A stretch of DNA of 64,000 nt, from assembly GCF_003412465.1 (NCBI RefSeq), contig NZ_QTJV01000008.1, positions 186,001 to 250,000 on the forward strand, read 5' to 3'. The position numbers and the translations under genes are program-made. Positions 15,375-26,500 of this stretch are shown here, one piece after another. Below the pieces are notes generated by a model. It did not search any database. It had not been told where the DNA came from and was given only the letters and a program-made list of their open reading frames with translations. Numbering within the stretch: position 1 is the stretch's first letter; each line of letters starts with the position of its first letter. The stretch comes from Chitinophaga silvisoli. Lineage in GTDB: Bacteria; Bacteroidota; Bacteroidia; Chitinophagales; Chitinophagaceae.

Positions 15375-17567
15375 ATGAATACCAGTCAACAGACCCTCGA
15401 ATTACCAGCTCACATTACCCCTGGTAGTCCTTATCCATTAGGCGCAACTCCTGATGATCAAGGCGTAAATTTCGCCATTTATGCGGACTATGCCGATGGC
15501 GTAGAACTCTGCCTTTTCAACGACCTGACAGACACAAAAGAATCGCAACGCATTAAAATGACCGAAAGATTCCACCAGGTCTGGCATGTGCATGTGGCAG
15601 GCCTTAAACCCGGACAACTCTATGGTTACCGGGTAAGCGGCCCTTATAATCCCCAGGAAGGAAGCCGGTTCAATTCTAATAAATTACTGTTAGACCCATA
15701 TGCAAAGGCCATTTCAGGTACTATCAACTGGCACGATTCCCTTTTTGGCTACCAGATCGGGCACCCGGACGAAGACCTGAGTTTCAGTGAAACAGACAGC
15801 GCCCCTTATATTCCAAAGTCCGTCGTAGTAGATGATACCTTTGACTGGGAAGACGATAAGTTTCCAAAAATCCCATATAATGACACAATCATTTATGAGA
15901 TGCATGTCAAAGGCTTTACTAAAATGCATCCTGATATTCCCGAAGAAATCAGGGGCACTTACGCCGCTATCGGGCACCCGGTGACAATCGATTACCTGAA
16001 AAAACTAGGTATTACAGCTGTTGAACTGATGCCTGTTCACCACTTTGTGTCGGACAGACACCTGGTCGAAAAAGGCCTGAGCAATTACTGGGGTTATAAT
16101 ACCATCGGTTACTTTGCCCCTGATGCCAGGTACTCTTCCTCTGGAACCCAGGGCCAGCAGGTACACGAGTTCAAGGAAATGGTCAAAGCCCTCCATAAAG
16201 CCGGTATCGAAGTATTCCTGGATGTTGTTTATAACCATACTGCAGAAGGTAATCACCTGGGCCCGACCCTCAGCTTCAGAGGTGTCGATAACTGCTCCTA
16301 CTACAGGCTGACGGAAGACAAGCGTTACTATATGGATTATACCGGTACCGGGAACACCCTGAATGCCCGCCTGCCCAATGTATTAAGATTAATCATGGAT
16401 AGCCTTCGCTATTGGGTGGAGCAAATGCATATAGACGGATTCCGTTTTGATCTCGCCTCTGCACTGGCGCGGGAACTGCATGAGGTGAATAGCCTCAGTG
16501 CATTCTTCGAAATCATCTACCAGGATCCTGTGATCAGCCAGGTAAAGCTGATTGCTGAACCCTGGGATGTAGGTGAAGGCGGCTACCAGGTAGGTAAATT
16601 CCCTCCGGGATGGGCAGAATGGAATGGTATTTACAGGGACTGCATCCGTGGATACTGGAAAGGCGATGATAGTATGCTTGCTGAATTTGCGCTCAGGTTT
16701 ACCGGAAGTCCCGATCTATACCAGTCCGACTATCGCCTGCCTACTGCCAGTATCAACTTTATTACCGCCCACGACGGCTTTACATTGCATGACCTTGTTT
16801 CGTACAATGAAAAACACAATGAGGCGAATGGAGAAGATAATAAAGATGGTGCCAATGATAATAATTCCTGTAACTGGGGTGCAGAGGGTGAAACCGATGA
16901 TCCCGGCATCATCAGTATCCGTGAACAGATTAAACGGAACTTCCTGGCTACCCTGTTTCTTTCACAGGGTGTGCCTATGCTGGTGGCAGGTGATGAAATA
17001 GGCAATACACAGCATGGTAATAACAATGCTTACTGCCAGGATAATGAAATCAGCTGGCTGGACTGGTCAAAACAAGACCTGGAATTGCAGGAGTTTACAC
17101 GCACGATGATCAAAATACGGCAAATGCATACCACCTTCGCCAGACCAGGTTGGTTCCAGGGAATGCCGATCAAAGGCGTAGAAGATATTGGCTGGTTCCT
17201 GCCGGATGCTACGGAAATGCAGGAAGATCACTGGAAGGAATATTATGCAAAATCCATTGGCATTTTCCTGAACGGAAAAGGATTGAGATGTGTGAATGAA
17301 AAAGGGGAAAAGATGGTGGATGATACCTTCTATGTTATCTTCAATGCACATCACGATACGATTGAATATACATTGCCCCCGGAAAAGTATGCGAAAGGAT
17401 GGGAACGGATATTGGATACCAGCAAATGGAAAACGGAAGACAAAGAAGTATATACCGCAAGTGACAAGGTAAAAATACCAGGGCATTCCATTTCTTTATT
17501 TATTCATAAAGAGAATTTGAAACCGGTACCGGGCCTGCCTGTGCCGGAGGTGAAGAGTGAGAAATAG
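15375..17567 (+). CDS. glgX: Glycogen debranching enzyme GlgX (isoamylase type)
   Basis: 730 residues. The N-terminal CBM48 domain (GSPYPLGATPDDQGVNFAIYA) is followed by the GH13 barrel. Catalytic motifs are DGFRFDLAS (nucleophile Asp), LIAEPWDVGEGGYQVG (acid/base Glu) and FITAHDGFTLHDLVSYNEKHN (transition-state Asp). The C-terminal beta domain ends in a charged tail. It hydrolyses alpha-1,6 branches of phosphorylase-limit dextrin during glycogen breakdown in the cytoplasm. Length matches isoamylase-type GlgX. It lies 58 bases after the glycosylase gene with no terminator between them, and a strong bidirectional terminator follows. Confidence 0.96.
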   Translation: MNTSQQTLELPAHITPGSPYPLGATPDDQGVNFAIYADYADGVELCLFNDLTDTKESQRIKMTERFHQVWHVHVAGLKPGQLYGYRVSGPYNPQEGSRFNSNKLLLDPYAKAISGTINWHDSLFGYQIGHPDEDLSFSETDSAPYIPKSVVVDDTFDWEDDKFPKIPYNDTIIYEMHVKGFTKMHPDIPEEIRGTYAAIGHPVTIDYLKKLGITAVELMPVHHFVSDRHLVEKGLSNYWGYNTIGYFAPDARYSSSGTQGQQVHEFKEMVKALHKAGIEVFLDVVYNHTAEGNHLGPTLSFRGVDNCSYYRLTEDKRYYMDYTGTGNTLNARLPNVLRLIMDSLRYWVEQMHIDGFRFDLASALARELHEVNSLSAFFEIIYQDPVISQVKLIAEPWDVGEGGYQVGKFPPGWAEWNGIYRDCIRGYWKGDDSMLAEFALRFTGSPDLYQSDYRLPTASINFITAHDGFTLHDLVSYNEKHNEANGEDNKDGANDNNSCNWGAEGETDDPGIISIREQIKRNFLATLFLSQGVPMLVAGDEIGNTQHGNNNAYCQDNEISWLDWSKQDLELQEFTRTMIKIRQMHTTFARPGWFQGMPIKGVEDIGWFLPDATEMQEDHWKEYYAKSIGIFLNGKGLRCVNEKGEKMVDDTFYVIFNAHHDTIEYTLPPEKYAKGWERILDTSKWKTEDKEVYTASDKVKIPGHSISLFIHKENLKPVPGLPVPEVKSEK

Positions 17568-17572
17568 GTTAT

Positions 17573-17632
17573 AAACAAGGCAGGTCATTCTTATTTTGTT
17601 TACACAAAGAAAGAATGACCTGCTTTGTTTAT
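17573..17632. terminator. Bidirectional terminator between glgX and the esterase gene
   Basis: Arms AAACAAGGCAGGTCATTCTT (17573-17592) and the near-complement AAGAATGACCTGCTTTGTTT pair over about 18 bases, with A-rich flank on one side and T-rich on the other. It can end both convergent transcripts. Confidence 0.85.
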
Positions 17633-17648
17633 TTCATACCGCTATTGC

Positions 17649-18866
17649 CTAGTGCTTTTCATTTGACCGACCTGGTACGGGGCTTTTCGGGGCATTATTA
17701 GCCGCCATGACAGTCTTTTCCATCTTCGTCCTTATTTCAGGCTTATCACGCAGCGATAATGCCTTCCTGAAGCTCAAAATGGCATTTTGCAGATCGTTGA
17801 CTTCCTTATAGTAATCCCCCATACTATCATAGACATTATAACTTTCGGGGTAATAGTCGATATTCAGCTGGAAACAGGTGGCTGATTTCGCATATCGCTT
17901 GTCCATCAGGTTCCAGTAGCCCATCTGGTTCAGGAACCATTCCGGCGGCCGTACCGTGTAGCCCATTTCTTTTGATAATAGTTTGTAATGATTCACTACA
18001 AGTGTTTTTAGTGAATCGGGAGAACTGTCATCGGTATAGAGATAAGTAGGAAAACGGTGGTGTGGAAAGATAAATCGCAGGCCGTCATAGACAGCGATGA
18101 ATGGCACAGTGTGATGATCATCGTCCGGGTAGTATTTATAATCCCAGCGGAGATGGTTGTTTGCTTTTTTCAGCAGGTATGTCAGGTCCAGAATTGCACT
18201 GGTATGCCGGCCACCCAGGCTGGTATCGCTATGCACCTGGGAACTGTCTATTGCTGGATTGATTGTATGTGCCATCGCAATGAAGAGCTGCCTGTTGGAA
18301 AAATCCTGTTTCAATAATGGCGGCGCTTCTTTTAGGAAAGCGGCGTTGTTGTACCAGAAACTGGGATCGGAGGCGATGTAGGCGTTGAAGAGATCTCTGT
18401 GGTGTAATAAGGTATTGGTGGCGTACAGGCCGCCGAGAGAGTGGCCGATTAAAATGCGGTATGGGGCGGTGGGGTATTTTCCTTCAATGTAAGGAAAGAG
18501 TTCTTTTTCAAAGAAAGTGCTGAGCTCTTCTGGTTTTTCGGCCATGTTTTTAGTACGGTTGCCCGGGGTATTTAAGATGCCTACGATGATCATTTGAGGA
18601 AGAGCCATGTTGCCTTCGTTGACAGCCAGGGCCTGGATCATGGTCTGGAGGGTGGCGAATGGGGAGTTGCCGTCGAGCACGTAGATGACCGGGTAGGCGG
18701 CCCGCTGGAAGAAGGCGGTGTCGTCGATGCTTGTGGGGGTGTAGATCCACAGGGGACGGTTTTCTTTTAGCGTGTTTGAATAGAGGCTGTCCTGCTGGCC
18801 GAAGGAGATCAGTTGGGCATGGGTGATGAAAGGGATGAAAAGTAAGAGGAGAATGAGTCGTTTCAT
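17649..18866 (-). CDS. Exported alpha/beta-hydrolase (esterase D / Fes-like) with TPR-like tail
   Basis: The 405-residue protein has a signal peptide (MKRLILLLLFIPFITHAQ). A putative-esterase domain follows: PVIYVLDGNSPFATLQTM, then the nucleophile elbow GHSLGG near residue 145, and a histidine in DDDHHTVP near 245. The last 100 residues are helical with a TPR-like pattern (ATCFQLNIDYYPESYNVYDSMGDYYKE). Relatives are IroE/Fes siderophore esterases and feruloyl-esterase-like enzymes; the substrate cannot be told here. It is a single gene between terminators. Confidence 0.85.
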   Translation of the reverse strand: MKRLILLLLFIPFITHAQLISFGQQDSLYSNTLKENRPLWIYTPTSIDDTAFFQRAAYPVIYVLDGNSPFATLQTMIQALAVNEGNMALPQMIIVGILNTPGNRTKNMAEKPEELSTFFEKELFPYIEGKYPTAPYRILIGHSLGGLYATNTLLHHRDLFNAYIASDPSFWYNNAAFLKEAPPLLKQDFSNRQLFIAMAHTINPAIDSSQVHSDTSLGGRHTSAILDLTYLLKKANNHLRWDYKYYPDDDHHTVPFIAVYDGLRFIFPHHRFPTYLYTDDSSPDSLKTLVVNHYKLLSKEMGYTVRPPEWFLNQMGYWNLMDKRYAKSATCFQLNIDYYPESYNVYDSMGDYYKEVNDLQNAILSFRKALSLRDKPEIRTKMEKTVMAANNAPKSPVPGRSNEKH

Positions 18867-18960
18867 GGATGGAATTTTTTTTCACGAAGGTTAGTGAAAG
18901 GAGGAAGAAATTTTGAAGAGTGTGATGAAACGATCTTAATATGGGATAAAAAGCGGGAGC

Positions 18961-18998
18961 AAAAAAAACGGGCGGACTATATGCCCGCCCGTTTTTTA
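18961..18998. terminator. Terminator downstream of the calcineurin-like phosphoesterase gene
   Basis: An 11-bp perfect stem, AAAACGGGCGG (18965-18975) with CCGCCCGTTTT (18985-18995), is flanked by A and T runs. It ends the minus-strand uptake operon and isolates it from the esterase. Confidence 0.9.
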
Positions 18999-19012
18999 AT
19001 TAATTTTAACGC

Positions 19013-20500
19013 TTAAATTGACTCCTCGTACACATTGCCGAACCGATCCGTCGCCCTCACCGTTATTTTCTTAGCCACTGGAGACGGCTTTGCAAAAAAC
19101 ATATGATCCGTCAATGTCGGCTCCACGAACTTATGCTTCTTCGGCAACTCCGGTCCCAAATACAACTCCACCGCCCAGGGATCAAACGCCACTCTCCGCT
19201 CCATCTCTCCCTTACTCACGCCATCCTCGAACCACTCCACTTTCCACTTATTATCCCAGTTCCATACATTCGCCGAAATCTCATCAGGCGAAGCCTGTAC
19301 ACGCCCCTTTTCGTAGATACGCAACTGTTTCTCTTTAGGCAATCCGGTTCCCTTGTACACCCATTTGATCTCCGAACCATTCACATCATAAATTCCATAT
19401 CCACCCGGCGTGCCATCCCCACAAATCGGCCCGGTCCACCATGCGCCACACACCGTACCATGATTGTGCTCCATAATATTCCCCTCTTCCCAGTTATCAT
19501 TGAAGTGCGTATGCCCACTCATGATATGCACCTTGTAAGGTGCCAGCATCTTATACAATTTCTTCCTGTTCGCCACCGTACCACCGCCCGGTTCCTCTTT
19601 TTTTCCTTCCCTGCGTGCCTGCCCGGTATAGGTTGGAATATGCAAACTCAATACGATCAGCGTACCCGGCTTCACCTGCGCCAGATCCTGGTCCAGCCAT
19701 TGCAACTGGTTCTCCGTCAGGTAACCGATGTAGTTTTTTGCTTCTCCCAAAAAGAACACGTCATCCAGTACGATATAATGCACCTCTCCCCTGTTATAAG
19801 AATAATATGTAGGTCCAAAATGAGACTTAAATGTATTCGCTGAACCATCGTCCGTACGTGCCTCATTATCCATATCATGATTACCGATCACATTAAAAAA
19901 TGGAATGCCACACAGCTCCACTGCCCTGCGATAACCATGGTATAATTCAAACGCGTCCCACACCAGGTCCCCACAGCCTATCCCATGAATCAGCGTATCT
20001 TTCGGATAAGACTTAATCACTTCCTGCAAATCGGGCACTGATTCCTTCAGCAACTGCTCCACATCTTTCTGCGACTTCATCTGCGGATCAGCCCACACCA
20101 CAAAGGTGTGCCTGGTATCATCCACTTTCAGCTTTTCCAGCCTGAAATCAGCGGTGAAAGTAGCTTTGCTTTTCGGTATAGGTTGATAGAAGGCAGCAAT
20201 GCTCCGCTCCTCCGGAAAAGCATATCCTTTCGGCACACTGATATACACGAACTCCGCCGTGCCATTTGATTGCAGGGCATATGCACCATTCTTGTCAGTC
20301 AATGTAATATTGATGCCATCCGTTACCGGCACTCCCGCCACTCCCTTTCCTTCACAAAGCACCTTCCCCCTGAGCGAGATGGTAGAAAGATCTATATTAT
20401 TCCCGCCCAGCAATGGCGCTGCATTTGCAATCGCCGCCGGCAAGGCTAACAGGGACCCGGTTACGCCCACATTCTTTAAAAAGTTCCTTCTGTTAAGCAT
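19013..20500 (-). CDS. Calcineurin-like metallophosphoesterase, Tat-type signal
   Basis: The 495-residue protein opens with a Tat-like leader (MLNRRNFLKNVGVTGSLLALPAAIANA), then a beta-sandwich N-terminal calcineurin-associated domain. The phosphoesterase core carries the dimetal motifs VVWADPQ, GCGDLVWD, GNHD, LSLHIPTY and SGHTH. A C-terminal beta domain follows. The fold hydrolyses phosphomono- or diesters in the periplasm. It is the last gene of an operon with a DUF5689 lipoprotein, SusD and SusC, only five bases behind the DUF5689 gene, so the imported or processed ligand is probably a phosphate ester (inference). The exact substrate is unknown. Confidence 0.9.
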   Translation of the reverse strand: MLNRRNFLKNVGVTGSLLALPAAIANAAPLLGGNNIDLSTISLRGKVLCEGKGVAGVPVTDGINITLTDKNGAYALQSNGTAEFVYISVPKGYAFPEERSIAAFYQPIPKSKATFTADFRLEKLKVDDTRHTFVVWADPQMKSQKDVEQLLKESVPDLQEVIKSYPKDTLIHGIGCGDLVWDAFELYHGYRRAVELCGIPFFNVIGNHDMDNEARTDDGSANTFKSHFGPTYYSYNRGEVHYIVLDDVFFLGEAKNYIGYLTENQLQWLDQDLAQVKPGTLIVLSLHIPTYTGQARREGKKEEPGGGTVANRKKLYKMLAPYKVHIMSGHTHFNDNWEEGNIMEHNHGTVCGAWWTGPICGDGTPGGYGIYDVNGSEIKWVYKGTGLPKEKQLRIYEKGRVQASPDEISANVWNWDNKWKVEWFEDGVSKGEMERRVAFDPWAVELYLGPELPKKHKFVEPTLTDHMFFAKPSPVAKKITVRATDRFGNVYEESI

Positions 20501-20505
20501 AAGTT

Positions 20506-22011
20506 TTATTTAATTGTTGTAGCGCCTTCACCTTCTATATCGGTTATCGCTGATGTAGTAGTCAGTTGTTTATTGTTCTGCGCGCGTGCCTGTACCCATT
20601 TGCCCAGCGATACATTATACACACCACCCAGCATATTGAAGATGCCCAGATCCGCTGTGTTGTATGACAATGCAAGTGTATTGGAACCCTGACGGTAATA
20701 CGGCTGCTCTTCCAGTGTGATCGGGTTAATGATATCGTAAAAATCCGTATTCGCAATGCGATAACCTTTTGCCGGAGGGCCTGCTGTAAATAAGCTGCCA
20801 CCCGTTGACACCCAGATCACATCTACCGGTTTTGTATCTGCTGTGACAACTGTATCCTGGAATACAGCCATACCAAAGGCATTGCCGCTATTCGCCATCA
20901 ACCCCGTTGTAGCCGCACCAAAACCATCTCCGCCAATAGTAGTATAGTCAAATGTACGGACCCAGTTGGCACTGCTGATATCTGTTGATTTGGAACCATT
21001 GATCTTTTTACCAATACCACCTACATAGAAGAAACTACCTTTCGTTGCTTTACCTGTATACAAATTGAATTTGAAAGAACGCTTATCGCCGGTAGCCCAG
21101 CCCTTAGACGGATAACCAGTAGGGGTGCTGGCATTGGCATTGTTTGTTACTATTAAGGAGAAGGGTGTGGCCGCAAAGTCGATGTCCCTGGTCGCCATCA
21201 TCTGCACATACTCATAGTTGCCATCTGCACCACTTGCATCAGACATAAAACCTGTAATGATCACCGGCGCGATGGTAATCTCTGAACTCAACACAGTTAC
21301 ATCTGCAGCTTTGCGCATCCTGAATACAGGTGCATTATCCTTATCTACAAAGACAATACCGTAGAAGTTGGCACTCACCGGTGCCCCAACCTCTGCGATG
21401 GCACTGGTGTCTTCCGTACGCAGATGCAGGTTCCCAAACCCATCATTCAGCACCTTATCTCCAGCCAATACATCCCCTTTTGCAGGCAATGGATCAAAGC
21501 CAGCTTTCACTACTATTGCAAGGGTACTTTCATAGTCACCGGGATTGGCGAGGATCGCAGCTGTTGTAACACGGTTCACAGGAATTGCATTTCCGGAAGA
21601 GATCTTCCTGATGCCGGTCAGCGATACATCCTTCAGTTCCAGCATACCATCTACCTTCTCCAGCACTGCTCCCTGCACATCGATAATCACGGAGTCTCCT
21701 GGTACATAACTATTTGCCACATCTCCAACTGGGATAGCGATACCTCTTAGTTTTGACAAACGGCGTGCGTCCTGCACAATCAGCAAGCCTACCGGCAGAT
21801 TGCCTCCGCTGTGATCTGATACCACCATGGCTGCTATACTGGTAGAGCCGAGCATATTGTCCTGGGTGAGCTTAACGGGTTTTGATTTATACAGATTCCT
21901 GATATCGTAAATCGATATGTATGGGCTGATTCTGCCACCGGGATAGGTCTCACTTTTCTGACAAGCCCAGGCGCATAATATGAGTGGTAAGTATACTAAG
22001 AATTTCTTCAT
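20506..22011 (-). CDS. DUF5689 surface lipoprotein
   Basis: A 501-residue lipoprotein with a leader ending in a lipobox-like cysteine (LILCAWAC, then QKSETYPGGRISPYISIYDIRNLYK). The first 240 residues match the DUF5689 pattern seen in Bacteroidota proteins that accompany SusC/SusD, including repeated OB-like strands (SVIIDVQGAVLEKVDGMLELKDVSLTGI). The rest is a beta-rich domain that may bind a ligand on the cell surface. It is placed between SusD (18 bases upstream) and the phosphoesterase. No enzymatic motif is seen; binding or capture is inferred from the context. Confidence 0.82.
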   Translation of the reverse strand: MKKFLVYLPLILCAWACQKSETYPGGRISPYISIYDIRNLYKSKPVKLTQDNMLGSTSIAAMVVSDHSGGNLPVGLLIVQDARRLSKLRGIAIPVGDVANSYVPGDSVIIDVQGAVLEKVDGMLELKDVSLTGIRKISSGNAIPVNRVTTAAILANPGDYESTLAIVVKAGFDPLPAKGDVLAGDKVLNDGFGNLHLRTEDTSAIAEVGAPVSANFYGIVFVDKDNAPVFRMRKAADVTVLSSEITIAPVIITGFMSDASGADGNYEYVQMMATRDIDFAATPFSLIVTNNANASTPTGYPSKGWATGDKRSFKFNLYTGKATKGSFFYVGGIGKKINGSKSTDISSANWVRTFDYTTIGGDGFGAATTGLMANSGNAFGMAVFQDTVVTADTKPVDVIWVSTGGSLFTAGPPAKGYRIANTDFYDIINPITLEEQPYYRQGSNTLALSYNTADLGIFNMLGGVYNVSLGKWVQARAQNNKQLTTTSAITDIEGEGATTIK

Positions 22012-22029
22012 TGTAAAATGATTTTATTG

Positions 22030-23523
22030 TTATGGTTTCTGCCACCATACCTGTGTACTGATTTCGTCTGGCCCCTGACTGGCTATAGCCAGCTTGTAGT
22101 TCGTCGGATTGGTGGACTGCACATACACCGGGTAAGTCATTCTTGCAGGCATTACTCCATCATTCCGCAGGCCTGCACCTTTGGGTAAATAAGGGTGCCC
22201 CGTACGGCGGTATTCAAACCACTGCTGCATGTCTGTCAGGAACAGCGCATAATATTTCTGCCTGTGAATCTTTTCCATCTTCTGATCCAGCGTCTCATCA
22301 TTCAGCCACTCAATATCTGCCGCTGCCAGCCAGGTAGTGATGGATACCGGCCAGGTGGGAATCCATTGCGTAATACTGTTCAGCGCACCTGTGTTATAAT
22401 AGGTCTCCGCCGAACCACTGATCCACCCCTTTGCCGCGGCCTCTGCCAGTATAAACTGCAATTCTGCATAGTTCATCATCATCCCTGTCATGGGCTCCGT
22501 CATCAGGGACACTGCCGACGTATTGGAGTAGAAATAGCATTTCTTTACAGGATTCTCACCTGGCGCATAACCACTTGGTATGCCCTGGTATGACCCGGAA
22601 TAAGGTGCTATGCCCCACCTGTTAAAACCATTGGTACCATAAGTAGGAATATCAATACGCGGATCATTCCACTGAGCAAGATTATCAATGAAGAAACTCG
22701 CTATACCCGGCGACCTGAAATCCTGCTCACGTACGGAGAGATAAGGCGATGAATAAGGTCCTACTCCCGTCCAGCGGAGAATGGCAGATTCGCTATTACT
22801 TGTCATGATAGGATAATTACCTTTATTCGTTTCTACAATGTCTTTGATTTTAAGCACCGCACTATCCGACTTCGCAGATACACGGAGCAATAATCGCAGG
22901 TACAGTGAGTTTCCGAACTTTCTCCATTTCGCTACATCACCATTATACACCGGATCGCTGGAAGCGTTGATAGCGGTACCTGCACTCAGCAAGGTATTGG
23001 CAGTATCCAGTTTTTTGAAGATATCAGAATAAATGTCACGCTGCGCATCGAAACGTGGCTCGTAAATGCCACTGTCCTTTGCGAGGTTTGACTGGAAATA
23101 AGGAATATCACCATAGGTGTCTGTGAGAATGGAATAGATCCATGACTGGCAGATCAGTGAGATCCCCATATAAGATTTATTGTAGTTCAGCTCATCACTG
23201 GCAGAGGTGTAAATATCCTTGAAGTTGGTCAGCTCAGAATACAAACCATTGTACAGGTAATCTGCCCAGGTAGAACGGAAATCATAACGGAACACCTGCC
23301 CTTCCGCATCACTTATGTTTACCGTCACCTGCATCAGTTCATTGTTGAAATTGCGGTTACGCAGCATGTTATAGCTCAGCGTACTCACCAGCGCCGGTGC
23401 CAGCAATTGCTGTGGCAATGCAGTTGGCGTACCGTTTGGATTCGTATTCGTCTCCTCGAAGTTTTTTGTACAGGAGCTCAAAAAGATGCCCAGTAATATT
23501 ATGTATATAAGATGCTTCATCAT
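22030..23523 (-). CDS. SusD/RagB-family nutrient-binding lipoprotein
   Basis: 497 residues with lipoprotein leader MMKHLIYIILLGIFLSSC. The SusD-like_2 fold is indicated by NPNGTPTALPQQLLAPAL, SLICQSWIYSILTDTYGDIPYFQS and the C-terminal RRTGHPYLP/YPVYVQSTN block with TPR-like helices. It binds the substrate on the outer face and forms a lid on the SusC channel. It begins nine bases after the SusC stop and is followed by DUF5689 and phosphoesterase genes. Confidence 0.94.
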   Translation of the reverse strand: MMKHLIYIILLGIFLSSCTKNFEETNTNPNGTPTALPQQLLAPALVSTLSYNMLRNRNFNNELMQVTVNISDAEGQVFRYDFRSTWADYLYNGLYSELTNFKDIYTSASDELNYNKSYMGISLICQSWIYSILTDTYGDIPYFQSNLAKDSGIYEPRFDAQRDIYSDIFKKLDTANTLLSAGTAINASSDPVYNGDVAKWRKFGNSLYLRLLLRVSAKSDSAVLKIKDIVETNKGNYPIMTSNSESAILRWTGVGPYSSPYLSVREQDFRSPGIASFFIDNLAQWNDPRIDIPTYGTNGFNRWGIAPYSGSYQGIPSGYAPGENPVKKCYFYSNTSAVSLMTEPMTGMMMNYAELQFILAEAAAKGWISGSAETYYNTGALNSITQWIPTWPVSITTWLAAADIEWLNDETLDQKMEKIHRQKYYALFLTDMQQWFEYRRTGHPYLPKGAGLRNDGVMPARMTYPVYVQSTNPTNYKLAIASQGPDEISTQVWWQKP

Positions 23524-23531
23524 GTCGAATA

Positions 23532-26500
23532 TTAAAGTCCAATTACCAGATTAAAACCAAGGGTACGTGTAGAAGGGAACTGACCAATCTCAAAACCCTG
23601 CAGGATGTCAGAACCATAGAGCGTACCGAATTCAGGGTCGAACATAGGCCATGGAGACCAGATGAACAGATCACGGCCATACACCCCAACTGTTGCACGC
23701 TGGAAACCCAGGCGCTTTACCAGTCCTTTGCTGAATGTATAATCAATACGTGCTTCCCTGAATTTGATAAAGTCTGTACGGAACACACTCCCTTCTGCAT
23801 TGTCTACGCCATAATGTGAACGGTAATATTCATCGATATCTGTTGCGATCACATCATTCTTACGGTACTTACCATCCCCGGTGGCGATCACTCCATTCCC
23901 GATGATCCCATTGTATCGGCCTGGCAGTGTTTCTTTCAGTTTACCCTGTTCCGCCATCTTATAGTGTGTGAGGGAGTGCGCGACTCCTCCATACTGTGCA
24001 TCGAAGAGCAGGTGCAGGTTGAAGCCTTTATAATTAAAGTCGTTGGTCCAGCCGATCTTTGCTTTAGGCAGGATGTTGCCCAGGTATTTTACATCTTCAG
24101 TAAGCAGGGCTACGCCGGTAGTCGCATCATAAATGATCTGACCATCAGGAGCACGCTGGTATCCACGACCATACAGGTCACCCATGCTACCGCCTACTTT
24201 TGCTACGATCTGCCCACCACCTACAGGCCCTGTTCTCAGTACAACGGAACTATCTGCCAGGCTCATGATGCGGTTACGGTTCGCAGAGAATACAACGTTT
24301 GAACTCCAGCGGAAACCATTTTTTATACTGATGGGCGTTGCATTCAGTGCGATTTCTATTCCTTCATTTCTTACATCACCGGCGTTAATCAGGACCTGTG
24401 TAAAACCTGATGCACGGTCTACGATACGCTTCAGGTGCTGATCCTTGGTATTACCTCTGTACACGGCTACATCAATACCCAGCCTGTTGTTGTAGAACTG
24501 TACATTGGCTCCTAATTCATAAGTAATGGTACGCAATGGTTTCAGGTTCGGATTAGTCAGCAGGTCGGGGGCTGACAATCCACCATTGTACAAGCTCCCT
24601 GCAGACACATAATTGTAAGAGGTGAGGTAAGCTGTAGTACCACCACTCCCCACGCTGGATGCGGAGAAACGAAGTTTTGCAAAATTGATCACCTTCGGCA
24701 TATGCAGTACATCCGATGCTACAAAACTCAGGTTGGCAGCCGGATAGAAGAAACCGGAATTGGATGTACGATATGGCGTAGCGAGTGTGCTGGTCCAGTC
24801 TTGTCTGGCTGTGAGGTCCAGGAATAAATAATCCCTGAAGCCGCCAGTTACCACCCCATAAAAGCTATTGATTGAATATTTACTCCTGAATGGCATGGTC
24901 ACCAAAGGACCTGCAGCATTCGAAAATGAGAAGATGCCCGGGAAAGTCAGTGAGTCTGCACGGGTCTCGTCTTTGTTATAATTATTTGTCAGGGTACTAC
25001 CGCCTGCGGTGGCAGTGAATTCAACATCTTCGCTGATACGTTTGTTGTATTTCAGCATGAAGTCACTGCTGGCTTCCATAGAAAAGATGTTTTGTGTACG
25101 ATAGCTCCCCTTTGGCAGTTTCGCACCGGCATCGTATGGACGCTCCTGTGCACGCTGGTCGTAAGCAAAGTCAATGGATGTTCTCACCAGTAAACTTAGT
25201 TCTTTGCTGAAGTTGTAAGTAGCCTGCACGTTGCCTGTGATACCATTGCGATTTGTCTTGTTGATGAATTCATTTGCAACGGCAAAGGGGTTTTCAGGAT
25301 AAGAGCTGAAAGGATATTTGATTGCACGGCCCTCCTGCCCTGTTACCCAATAGTCGCGCAGCCAGTCAATGCTTGCATTAGGTTGCCAGAAGATGTACCA
25401 GTACATCAGGGACTGGTTACCATAACCGGAACCGGGGAGGTTGTCACTCCATTTATTCGTATAGTTAACTTTGGAAGAGATGGTCAGTTTGTCGCTGATC
25501 TTTGAATTCACGGCCATTGAGATGGTGTTTCGTTTGTAGCCCGTGTTAGGTACAATCCAGTCATTGTTTACATTCGTGAATGAGAAGCGTGCAGTCGTTT
25601 TGTCCGTACCACCTTCTACACTGATACTGTTGGTGAAGGTCTTTCCTGTCTGGAAGAATTTCTGTAACTGGTTGGTGTAAGGTCTCCAGAGGGTTCTTTC
25701 TGTACCTGCTTTCTGTGTAACAGGATCGTATTGAAAGAACATTTGACCATCGAACTTAGGACCGTAGGCAGAGCTGGTACCGCTTGTACTTGCACCATCT
25801 GCAGAAGCGCCGTAGGAATAATAGGCAGCGCCATCCAGCCCCTGACCATATTCATATTGTAATTCCGGCCAGCGGTTTACCTGTTCGATAGATTCGTTGG
25901 AATTAAAGGTAACGCCTAAACCTTTTTTGCGTGGCGTACCTGCTTTGGTAGTGATGATCACTGCACCGTTCGCCCCACGCTGACCGTACAATGCGGCAGC
26001 ACCGGGTCCTTTCAGGATGGTTACTGATTCAATATCTTCGGAGTTCAGGTCGTTCAGCCCGGTGCCATAGTCAGCCGGCATGTTGTCAGAACCAGTGCCA
26101 TATGGCGTTTCACCATCGATACCTGTACGGCGGCCGCTGCCATTATTGATCACTACCCCATCTACGACGATGAGGGCTTCGTTATCACCCGTCAGGTTAT
26201 TTTCACCACGAAGAATAATTTTGTTGGAACCGGTAGGACCTGCATTGGAACGCACCAGGTTCAGACCGGCAACCTTACCTGAAAGTGCATCCGTCCAGTT
26301 ATTAGACAGTGCATTGGTAAGCTGTTCGCCTTTTACAACGGTCGTAGCATACCCTAATCCTTTCTCTTCGCGCTGGATCCCGAGTGCGGTGGTTACCACG
26401 AATTCATTCAGGGCTTTGGCATCAGGTGCCATCTGTACATCCAGTTTCTGGGTGCCATTCACAGTGATCTGGCGGGTCAGGTAACCGATGAAAGAGAAAA

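Noticed and set aside
15714..17486. Reverse-strand open frames opposite glgX
   Set aside because: They are shadows of a well-supported coding frame and show no family features.
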